Below are positions 1 to 5,602 of a stretch of 5,779 bases of DNA, piece after piece. Both the position numbers and the translations under genes were made by a program. A model generated the notes under the pieces. That model was not told the DNA's origin. It made no database searches and saw only the letters and a program-made list of their open reading frames with translations. Numbering within the stretch: position 1 is the stretch's first letter; every line of letters starts with the position of its first letter. Source of the DNA: Cyanobacteria bacterium K_DeepCast_35m_m2_023 (GTDB lineage: Bacteria > Cyanobacteriota > Cyanobacteriia > PCC-6307 > Cyanobiaceae); contig VGQR01000142.1 in assembly GCA_016882345.1 (NCBI GenBank), positions 1 through 5,779 of the forward strand, in the 5' to 3' direction.

Positions 1-680
1 CGGGTGCCGAGGGCGGGCGGTGCCTGGCCGGGGGAGTCGCCGGGGTGCCAGGACCAGGGCCAGGCCTCCAGGGTGGAGCGGGCCTGCTCCAGGCTGGCCG
101 GCGCCAGCGCGAAACCCAGGCGGGCGGCATAGCGGGCCCCCCGCACCAGCCGGGTGGGATCGTCGTGCAGGCTGGCGCCATGCAGCAGGCGCAGCTGGCG
201 CTGTTGCAGGTCGGCCTGGCCCCCATGGGGATCGAGCAGCTCGCCACTGGCCAGATCCAGGGCGATGGCGTTGATGCTGAAGTCGCGCCGCGCCAGGTCG
301 TCCGCCAGCACGCCCAGGCTGACGCTGGGATTTTCAGCCGGGCAGGGGTAGGTCTCCCGCCGGGCCGAGGCCACATCCAGCAGCCAGGGCTCACCCTGGA
401 GCCGCAGCTCCACCTCCACGGTGCCGTAGGCGCCATGCTCCAGGGCCGTCTGCAGCGTGCCGCTGGGCAGCACCTGGCCCAGGGCCTCCACCAGGGCGCT
501 GGCCCGGCCCTCCACCACCAGATCCAGATCCGGCACCCCTCGCCAGGGATCGTTATGCACCCGATGGAGCAACAGATCGCGCACCGCCCCGCCCACCAGG
601 GCGACCCGGGGGAGGCCGGCGCGCTGCTGGGCGGCCATCAGACCCTCCAGCAGGGCAGGGGGCACACCCGGCACGGGCAT
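1..680 (-). CDS. cca: tRNA nucleotidyltransferase (CCA-, CC- or A-adding), N-terminal 226 residues, cut by window edge
   Basis: Class II tRNA nucleotidyltransferase, which adds all or part of the 3'-CCA end to tRNAs in the cytoplasm. Read from ATG at 680, the frame is open to base 1 (226 codons), so the C-terminal tRNA-binding part is outside the window. Visible motifs in order: the nucleotide-binding GGAVRD loop (residues 30-35), the metal-binding DLD pair (D51, D53) followed by LVVEG, the D-x3-RRD motif (D127, R131-R132-D133) in ADDLARRDFSINAIA, DPHGG (150-154), and HDDPTRLVRGARYAARLGF (172-190) with the R-x2-R-x2-RY pattern. The start lies 5 nt after the uvrD stop with no clear Shine-Dalgarno, which suggests coupled translation. 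ATG at 638 (Met15) is an alternative start. Some cyanobacteria split the activity between CC-adding and A-adding enzymes, and this fragment does not show which type it is. Confidence 0.93.
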   Translation of the reverse strand, partial: MPVPGVPPALLEGLMAAQQRAGLPRVALVGGAVRDLLLHRVHNDPWRGVPDLDLVVEGRASALVEALGQVLPSGTLQTALEHGAYGTVEVELRLQGEPWLLDVASARRETYPCPAENPSVSLGVLADDLARRDFSINAIALDLASGELLDPHGGQADLQQRQLRLLHGASLHDDPTRLVRGARYAARLGFALAPASLEQARSTLEAWPWSWHPGDSPGQAPPALGT

Positions 681-685
681 GGCGC

Positions 686-3121
686 TCAGCTGTCCAGGGG
701 CTCGATCGGCGCCAGGCGCGGATCGAGGATCTTCGGGCCCATTCCCTCGAACTTCACCGCCAGCGACGTCTTCTGACCACTGCCGAACAGGTGGGTCACC
801 GTGCCCTCCCCGAAGGCTACATGGCGCAAGCGATCCCCCACCGCCCAGTCCCGCCCTGGCACGGCAGCGCCGCGGCGGCGCACCGCGTTGGCCGGTGCCG
901 CGGCCGCACCACCGGCGGCCACCCGCCGGCTCTCGTCGCGATCGACGCGGGTGAGGCGATCGAGCCGCTGCTCCCGCCGGATCGCCGCGCCGCCGGAGCG
1001 GGGAATATCGCCCTGCACCAGCTCCTCCGGCAGCTCCGCGAGAAACACCGAGGGCACGGCCGGCTCGCGCATGCCGCCCCACAGGCGCCGCTCGCTGGCG
1101 TGGGAGAGGAACAGCCGTTCCTTGGCGCGGGTGATGCCCACATAACAGAGGCGCCGCTCCTCCTCCAGGGAGGCGGGATCGTCAAGGGAGCGGAAGCTGG
1201 GGAAGAGGCCCTGCTCCATCCCCACCAGGAACACCACCGGAAACTCCAGCCCCTTGCTGGCGTGCAGGGTCATCAGCGTCACCCGGTCCTGCTCGGTGTC
1301 TTTCGAATCGGCGTCGCTGGCCAGGGCCGCCGACGCCAGGAAGTCCTCCAGGGAGCCCTCTTCGTTTTCCTCCTGGTATTGCAGAGCGGCGTTCACCAGC
1401 TCGTTGAGGTTGCGGCGCCGGTCTTCGGCCTCGTCGGTGCCGGTGGCGATCAGCTCGGCCAGGTAGCCGCTCTGCTCCATCACCTTCTGCACCAGCGCCG
1501 AGGGCGGCGCGTCCTGGGCCGAGCGCTGCAGGTCATTGATCAGCTCACAGAACTGCAGCAGGCCCTTGGCGGATCGCCCCCCCAGGGAGCGCACCGCCTC
1601 GGCGTCGCTCACCACATCCCAGAGAGGGATACCCAGCTGGTTGGCGGCATCGGTGAGGCGCTCGATCGTGGTCTTGCCGATGCCGCGCTTGGGCACGTTC
1701 AGCACCCGCAGCAGGCTCACCGTGTCGGCCGGGTTCACCAGCAGCTTCAGGTAGGCGAGCACGTCCTTGATCTCGCGCCGGTCGTAGAAGCGCAGGCCGC
1801 CCACCACGATGTAGGGAATGCCCCAGCGCACCAGCGACTCCTCCATCGCCCGGCTTTGCGCGTTGGTGCGATACAGCACGGCCATGTCACCCCAGCGCAA
1901 CTCGTCGTGGGCGGCATCGAGCATGCGCATGCGGTGCACCACCGCCTCGGCCTCGGCGATCTCGTCGTCGCAGCGGGTGAGGGTGATCGGCTCGCCCTCG
2001 CCGCGGGTGGGGCGCAGCACCTTGTCGATGCGCTCGGTGTTGTGGGCGATCAGGGCGTTGGCCGCCTCCAGGATCGTGGCGGTGGAGCGGTAGTTCTCCT
2101 CGAGCTTGACCATGGTTCGGGAGGCATCAGCGCCGGGCCCAGCCGAGCCGTCCCGGCCGGCTCCATCGCCGAAATCGTCCTGAAAACCCATCAGGATCCG
2201 GAAGTCGGCCGCCCGGAAGCTGTAAATGCTCTGGTCGGCGTCGCCCACCACGAACACCGAGCGGCCATCCCAGTCGTCATAGTCCTGGGGATCGCGGCCA
2301 TCGGCCACCAGCAGCTTGATCAGCTCGTACTGGGTGCGGTTGGTGTCCTGGTATTCATCGACCAGGACATGGCAAAAACGCCGGTGCCAGTAGCGGCGGA
2401 TCTCGGCGTTCTGGCGCAGCAACTGCACCGGCAGTAGCAGCAGATCGTCAAAGTCAAGGGCGTTGTTGGCCGCCAGGGCGCGGCGGTAGCGGCGGTAGGT
2501 CTCAGCCATCAGCTTGCCCCGCTGGCCGCCCACGTCGGCCTCGAGCTGCTCGGGCAGCCAGAGCTGGTTCTTGGCGTTGCTGATCGCCCAGCGCACCTTC
2601 TTGGGCTCGAAGCGCTTGGGGTCGAGCTGCAGCTCCTGAACGACGATCTCCTTGATCAGGCTCTGGACGTCGTTCTCGTCGTAGATCGAGAACTGCCGCG
2701 TCCAGCTCAGGCCTTCGGGGTCGCGGTACTTGTCGATGTCGAAGCGCAGCAGCCGCGCAAACAGGGCGTGGAAGGTGCCGATCCACAGCTCCTTGATCAC
2801 CTCGCGGTCGATGCGGATGCGCAACTGGCGCTGCTCGGCGGCCTGCAAGGTGCTGAACGGCTGGCCGAACTGGCTCTGGGCCAGCTTCTGGGCCAGCAAC
2901 AGCTCCAGCCGCTCCTTCATTTCGCGGGCGGCCTTGTTGGTGAAGGTGACCGCCAGCAGCTGGGCCGGATCGGCGCCGTGGTGCCCGATCAGGTGGGCGA
3001 TGCGATGGGTCAGGGCGCGGGTCTTGCCGCTACCGGCACCGGCCACCACCAGCAGGGGGCCCTCATGGTGGTCCACCGCCCGCCGCTGGGCGTCGTTCAA
3101 CCCCGAAAGAAAGGCGCTCAT
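686..3121 (-). CDS. uvrD: UvrD/PcrA-family superfamily 1A DNA helicase, complete
   Basis: ATP-dependent 3'-5' DNA helicase of the UvrD/PcrA/Rep family, acting in nucleotide-excision and mismatch repair and in clearing stalled forks and RNA polymerase. Of 811 residues, the visible motifs in order are: Q motif LNDAQRRAV (8-16), Walker A GAGSGKT (28-34), motif Ia TFTNKAAREM (59-68), GTFHAL (115-120), Walker B VDEYQDTN (254-261; D255, E256), motif III GDADQSIYSFRAAD (293-306), motif IV ENYRS (342-346), motif V TLHASKGLEF (618-627) and motif VI CYVGITRAKERL (659-670). A charged, Ala-rich linker (about 703-757) leads to a C-terminal Tudor-like domain (WAVGDRLRHVAFGEGTV, then VKFEGMGPKILDPRLAPIEPL), the part that contacts RNA polymerase in PcrA/UvrD. 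No catalytic motif is missing. It is longer than the roughly 720-residue E. coli UvrD because of inserts near 273-288 and 317-335 and the long linker. ATG at 3121 is 17 nt past the upstream stop. A PcrA label would be equally fair. Confidence 0.97.
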   Translation of the reverse strand: MSAFLSGLNDAQRRAVDHHEGPLLVVAGAGSGKTRALTHRIAHLIGHHGADPAQLLAVTFTNKAAREMKERLELLLAQKLAQSQFGQPFSTLQAAEQRQLRIRIDREVIKELWIGTFHALFARLLRFDIDKYRDPEGLSWTRQFSIYDENDVQSLIKEIVVQELQLDPKRFEPKKVRWAISNAKNQLWLPEQLEADVGGQRGKLMAETYRRYRRALAANNALDFDDLLLLPVQLLRQNAEIRRYWHRRFCHVLVDEYQDTNRTQYELIKLLVADGRDPQDYDDWDGRSVFVVGDADQSIYSFRAADFRILMGFQDDFGDGAGRDGSAGPGADASRTMVKLEENYRSTATILEAANALIAHNTERIDKVLRPTRGEGEPITLTRCDDEIAEAEAVVHRMRMLDAAHDELRWGDMAVLYRTNAQSRAMEESLVRWGIPYIVVGGLRFYDRREIKDVLAYLKLLVNPADTVSLLRVLNVPKRGIGKTTIERLTDAANQLGIPLWDVVSDAEAVRSLGGRSAKGLLQFCELINDLQRSAQDAPPSALVQKVMEQSGYLAELIATGTDEAEDRRRNLNELVNAALQYQEENEEGSLEDFLASAALASDADSKDTEQDRVTLMTLHASKGLEFPVVFLVGMEQGLFPSFRSLDDPASLEEERRLCYVGITRAKERLFLSHASERRLWGGMREPAVPSVFLAELPEELVQGDIPRSGGAAIRREQRLDRLTRVDRDESRRVAAGGAAAAPANAVRRRGAAVPGRDWAVGDRLRHVAFGEGTVTHLFGSGQKTSLAVKFEGMGPKILDPRLAPIEPLDS

Positions 3122-3131
3122 GCAGCCAGTG

Positions 3132-3138
3132 TCACCCC
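3132..3138 (-). promoter_or_regulatory. Candidate ribosome binding site for the uvrD start
   Basis: On the minus strand the 17-nt gap before uvrD begins with GGGGTGA, whose GGTGA core matches the 3' half of the consensus Shine-Dalgarno AGGAGGTGA. It ends 10 nt before ATG 3121 and directly follows the glycosyltransferase stop codon. The spacing is slightly long, so this is only moderate support for 3121 as the start. Confidence 0.35.
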
Positions 3139-4179
3139 TCAGCGCCCGCGCCTGAGCAGCCGCGCGAGCTTGTGGCGCCAGAGCCCAAGCCGCACCTGCA
3201 CCGGCGCGGGCGAGCGCAACGGCGATTCGGCGTCCTGAAGCAGGCGATCCCAGTGGCCATTGATGGCCGTCAGGGCCTGCAACCAGCGCTGCCTGAGCCG
3301 CGATTCGGCCAGCTCCTGCAGCAGCCGCTGCAGGGCGACCGGGTCGGCCTGCCAGCGGACGGGCTCGGCCACCGCGGCGCTGATGCGCTCCACATCGGCC
3401 GCCAGCGTCCCCTGGCCGATCTGATGCCCCAGCACGCCTGGATCGAGACAGTCGGCCAGGGCATGGTTGAGGCTGCTGAACACGATGCAGCCGCAGGCCA
3501 GGGCCTCGATCGGCGGCAGGCCGAAGCCCTCGCTGACGCCGCGGCCACGCCAGTAATCGGCCGAGTCGTACAGCACCACCGCGGCGCTGTTGAACAGCTC
3601 CACCAGGTCATCGACCCAGCCGCTCTGCACCTCGACCCGCAGACCGCGCGCCCGCAGCGCCGGCACCAGCTGCTCGAGCACGTAGGCACTGCTCTTGCGC
3701 TGCTGCACCAGCACATCGATGGGGCGCCCGGCGCAACCACCCCGATCACCGCGCTCGATCCACTGGGACTCGAGCGCATTGGGCACCAGATGCAAGGGGT
3801 TTCGCGGCGCCCGGTTACCCCAGTAACCCAGGGTGTTGCGGCTGACGGCCAGCACCGGCACGCCTGCCGGCAGATCAAAGCCGTAGCCACTGCTGTGGGC
3901 GTGATAGGCGACCGCTCGCCCCCGCAGGCGTCGCAGCAGCCGGGGCACATCAAAGCCCCAACTGACGATCCACAGGGCCTGGTCAGCCCTAGGGCCAGCC
4001 AGCGGCTCGGCGCGCAAGAGGTCGTCCAAAAAGGGATGGTCGTCCTGACGTTCGCGGTAGGTAACCAGCGACACCGGCGCCAGATCGCCGGTCAACGCAG
4101 CGGTCTGGAGCTCCACCTGCAAACCGCCACAGCGAAAGCGGCGGCCGGTGCCCGGAACGAGAAAACGGAGCTCGCGCAA
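3139..4179 (-). CDS. GT4-type (GT-B fold) glycosyltransferase, acceptor and sugar unknown
   Basis: A 346-residue protein with the layout of a retaining GT-B, GT4-like glycosyltransferase. An N-terminal strand LRFLVPGTG (4-12) is followed by a Gly loop RCGGLQ (16-21), SWGFD (73-77), the HAHSSGYG segment (93-100), and VLAVSRNTLGYWGNR (109-123) followed by LHLVPNAL (129-136), a typical GT4 inter-domain signature. The C-terminal donor-binding domain contains VLVQQRKSSAYV (156-167), an FNSAAVVLYDS helix-strand (196-206) and the diagnostic E-x7-E motif EGFGLPPIE (E217, E225) followed by ALACGC. The tail is basic (LWRHKLARLLRRGR). No signal peptide or membrane segment is evident, so it is probably cytosolic or membrane-peripheral. 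The start is TTG at 4179, 2 nt past the ho1 stop. No upstream ATG or GTG is in frame, and starting later would remove the first strand and Gly loop. Cell-envelope, lipopolysaccharide or exopolysaccharide work is an inference from the family only. Confidence 0.85.
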   Translation of the reverse strand: MRELRFLVPGTGRRFRCGGLQVELQTAALTGDLAPVSLVTYRERQDDHPFLDDLLRAEPLAGPRADQALWIVSWGFDVPRLLRRLRGRAVAYHAHSSGYGFDLPAGVPVLAVSRNTLGYWGNRAPRNPLHLVPNALESQWIERGDRGGCAGRPIDVLVQQRKSSAYVLEQLVPALRARGLRVEVQSGWVDDLVELFNSAAVVLYDSADYWRGRGVSEGFGLPPIEALACGCIVFSSLNHALADCLDPGVLGHQIGQGTLAADVERISAAVAEPVRWQADPVALQRLLQELAESRLRQRWLQALTAINGHWDRLLQDAESPLRSPAPVQVRLGLWRHKLARLLRRGR

Positions 4180-4181
4180 GC

Positions 4182-4901
4182 TCAGGCGGCGACGGCTTCG
4201 GTGCTGCCAGCGCGCTGACGGCGGGTCAGGAAGCCAAACAGCACCTTGCCGATGGCGGCGATCAGGTTGCCCTCGAGCTCCTGGAACATCTTCATGTTCA
4301 GGTGGAAGGCGTGGTTGGCCTCTTCGACGATGCGATCGGCCATGGCCTGATCGATCGGCAGGTTGTCGAGGGTGGCGCGGTAGTTGACCTTGAAACCCTT
4401 CTCATCGGGGATCGCGTCGAACTCGTAGAAGCGCAGACCGTCGTGCTCGCCCAGATTCATCGCTTTCTGGGCGATGTTCTTGAGAATCTGGCCACCGCTC
4501 AGATCGCCGATGTAGCGGGTGTAATGGTGGCCAACCAGCAGCTCGGGGGCGGTGCTGCCGAGCTCATGGATGCGGGCCACATACTCCTGGGCCGCAGGGG
4601 TGGCCTTGATGGTGTTGCGCCAGCCCTCACCGAAATAGAAGGCCAGATCCTGCTCCAGGGTTTCCCGACGGTTCAACTCGGGGAACCCGACCGGCCCAAC
4701 AACGGGATGGCCGGCTGCGCGCAGCTTGCCGATCTCCTCTTCCATCGCCGCATAGACGAAATAGAGATCCGCCACCAACGTGCGGTAGCTGGCCTTGTCA
4801 ACGACTCCCTTGAGGAAGCAGCTGACGAAACCGGTGTTCTCAGCCATCGTGTGGGACTTCTTGGTTCCCTCGCGCAGCTGGGAGGCCAGGGCGACAGCCA
4901 T
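4182..4901 (-). CDS. ho1: Heme oxygenase (biliverdin-producing), cyanobacterial HO-1 type, complete
   Basis: Heme oxygenase opens heme to biliverdin IX-alpha, releasing CO and iron, with electrons from ferredoxin in cyanobacteria. Biliverdin then feeds the bilin reductases that make phycocyanobilin and phycoerythrobilin for phycobilisomes. The protein is 239 residues, close to the roughly 240 of Synechocystis HO-1. The N-terminus ASQLREGTKKSHTMAENTGF carries the proximal heme-ligand histidine (H17). The distal helix has YTRYIGDLSGGQILK (127-141) with the flexible glycines of GDLSGGQ. Other family stretches are FLKGVVDKASYR (29-40), LYFVYAAMEEEI (46-57), FPELNRRETLEQDLAFYFG (73-91), and NMKMFQELEGNLIAAIG (202-218) followed by a Ser/Thr/Ala tail. 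The family segment AHSYTRY or AHAYTRY reads GHHYTRY here, a mild change. ATG at 4901 gives the canonical N-terminus. It is probably the first gene of the four-gene minus-strand unit, although read-through from the gene ending at 5067 is possible. Confidence 0.98.
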   Translation of the reverse strand: MAVALASQLREGTKKSHTMAENTGFVSCFLKGVVDKASYRTLVADLYFVYAAMEEEIGKLRAAGHPVVGPVGFPELNRRETLEQDLAFYFGEGWRNTIKATPAAQEYVARIHELGSTAPELLVGHHYTRYIGDLSGGQILKNIAQKAMNLGEHDGLRFYEFDAIPDEKGFKVNYRATLDNLPIDQAMADRIVEEANHAFHLNMKMFQELEGNLIAAIGKVLFGFLTRRQRAGSTEAVAA

Positions 4902-4931
4902 GGTGAGGACGCAGGTGCAGGCAGAGCGGTC

Positions 4932-4952
4932 AAATTAAGCGCCCCGTCGGGC
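4932..4952 (-). terminator. Weak terminator-like hairpin between the 5067-5516 gene and ho1
   Basis: On the minus strand GCCC (4952-4949), loop GACG, GGGC (4944-4941), then GC and TTAATTT (4938-4932). A short GC stem with a tetraloop followed by the only T-rich run nearby resembles an intrinsic terminator, which could end transcripts of the unknown gene before ho1. The stem is only 4 bp and the T run is interrupted, so support is weak. It coincides with the promoter candidate described separately, and at most one reading is likely to matter. Confidence 0.25.
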
Positions 4953-4959
4953 CTGTCGA
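4932..4959 (-). promoter_or_regulatory. Weak sigma-70-like promoter candidate for ho1
   Basis: On the minus strand TCGACA (4959-4954) differs from TTGACA by one base. After a 16-nt spacer comes TAATTT (4937-4932), which matches TATAAT at only three positions. Transcription would begin near 4925, leaving about 24 nt of leader before ATG 4901, a plausible length. The AT-rich patch stands out in a GC-rich background, but the -10 match is poor. Confidence 0.2.
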
Positions 4960-5007
4960 GCCGCTTGGTTGCGAAGGGTAAAGCTGCATCAGACCACAGT
5001 GATCGTC

Positions 5008-5056
5008 ATGGGCCGGCATTGGGATGGTGCGGTCGGGGGTGAATCGGGCCCATCCC
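5008..5056. repeat. Overlapping inverted repeats sharing one arm, just downstream of the unknown gene
   Basis: GGGATGG (5021-5027) is the exact reverse complement of CCATCCC (5050-5056), and ATGGGCC (5008-5014) is the exact reverse complement of GGCCCAT (5047-5053). The two right arms overlap, so the stems exclude each other. Loops are 22 and 32 nt. The repeats lie 11-59 nt past the stop of the minus-strand gene ending at 5067, where a 3'-end structure would be expected. No T run follows either stem. Stems of this size can arise by chance in GC-rich DNA. Confidence 0.3.
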
Positions 5057-5066
5057 GAGGCAACGC

Positions 5067-5516
5067 TCAGGCGGCCTGGTCGTCGGCCTGGGTGCATCGG
5101 TCATCGAACAGGAGGAACAGGTCGCGGCAGACCTGCTGCAGCCGTTCGATCACCGCGGGCTGCGGCAGATGCGAGCCGCTGGGCTGCCAATCGCCGAGGG
5201 TGGCCAGACGCCAGCGTTCGCTCTCATAGGTGAGGCCGCGGATCAGCACCCCCAAAAGCCGCGGACGCCCCAGGGCCGGTGCAGCATCCAGCCGCAGTTG
5301 CAAGAGCATCGAGCGGCACTCGTTGCGCGGATTCCAACCCGGAAAGTGAAAGGACAGATCGACGCTCTCGGTCTCTGCCCAGGCGCGGGTGACCGGGTCA
5401 TCTCGCCAGGGGGTCAGGTTGGCGCAAGCATCAGGAAAATGGCCGCGAAACAGGGCTGCCGCCGAGGCGATGGCCTGGGCCAGTTCTAGCGAGCGGGCCT
5501 GGTCTGCAGCGTTCAT
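5067..5516 (-). CDS. Conserved-looking protein of unknown function, 149 residues
   Basis: I do not recognise a named family. By eye the protein is soluble and mixed alpha/beta: an N-terminal Ala-rich helix (about 4-25, QARSLELAQAIASAAALF), a Pro/Asp loop (36-42), two strands around a Trp-rich turn (SVDLSFHFPGWNPR, 51-64; CRSMLLQLRL, 67-76), another hairpin (PRLLGVLIRGLTYESERWRLATLGDW, split near 97), and a C-terminal helix (PAVIERLQQVCRDLFLLFDD, about 120-139). There is no signal peptide or transmembrane helix. Cysteines at 31, 67, 130 and 141 do not form a CxxC motif. The frame stays open upstream to ATG 5720, but that extension is low-complexity, non-protein-like and would overlap the divergent gene. 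ATG 5516 with a purine-rich AAGATGGGGG just before it is preferred. It is on the same strand as ho1, 165 nt upstream, so a link to bilin metabolism is possible but unsupported. Confidence 0.75.
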   Translation of the reverse strand: MNAADQARSLELAQAIASAAALFRGHFPDACANLTPWRDDPVTRAWAETESVDLSFHFPGWNPRNECRSMLLQLRLDAAPALGRPRLLGVLIRGLTYESERWRLATLGDWQPSGSHLPQPAVIERLQQVCRDLFLLFDDRCTQADDQAA

Positions 5517-5563
5517 GCCCCCATCTTGGTGACGGCCGCCAGCAAACGACACGCCGATCTGCA

Positions 5564-5586
5564 GTTGCCGACATCGACCCGGCAAC
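5564..5586. promoter_or_regulatory. Perfect 7-bp inverted repeat in the divergent intergenic region (operator or leader hairpin candidate)
   Basis: GTTGCCG (5564-5570), a 9-nt spacer and CGGCAAC (5580-5586) form an exact dyad. It sits in the 78-nt gap between the minus-strand start at 5516 and the plus-strand start at 5595, ending 8 nt before the latter. The position suits a protein-binding operator acting on either gene, or an RNA hairpin covering the plus-strand initiation site. No clear -35/-10 pair was found for either direction in this gap. Confidence 0.35.
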
Positions 5587-5602
5587 ATGGCGCAATGGCG
5601 CA
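5587..5602 (+). repeat. Tandem 8-bp duplication containing the start codon
   Basis: ATGGCGCA occurs twice back to back (5587-5594 and 5595-5602). Each copy carries an ATG, but the two ATGs lie in different frames because the unit is 8 nt. Only the second leads into protein-like sequence. The repeat is read directly. Any effect on initiation is inference. Confidence 0.9.

Noticed and set aside
45..776. A 243-codon plus-strand frame opposite cca and the uvrD end
   Set aside because: The minus-strand frame here carries the tRNA nucleotidyltransferase motifs in the correct order. The plus frame is Gln/His/Gly/Ala-rich shadow sequence.
791..2437. A 548-codon open frame on the plus strand, opposite uvrD
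   Set aside because: It lies entirely antisense to a helicase with all canonical motifs. Its His/Gln/Val/Gly/Ala-rich translation is what reverse-strand reading of GC-rich codons produces, and no domain is visible.
3172..4218. A 348-codon open frame on the plus strand, opposite the glycosyltransferase
   Set aside because: Compositional shadow of the GT4 gene: rich in Gln, His, Ala and Arg, without recognisable motifs, while the minus strand has the E-x7-E signature.
4302..5042. A 246-codon open frame on the plus strand, opposite ho1
   Set aside because: It overlaps an unmistakable heme oxygenase over almost all its length and shows no family features of its own.
4902..5066. A tRNA or small structured RNA in the largest internal gap
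   Set aside because: No T-loop (GGTTCGAAT-like), anticodon-arm or acceptor-stem pattern could be aligned on either strand, and the only structures are the short stems listed as features.
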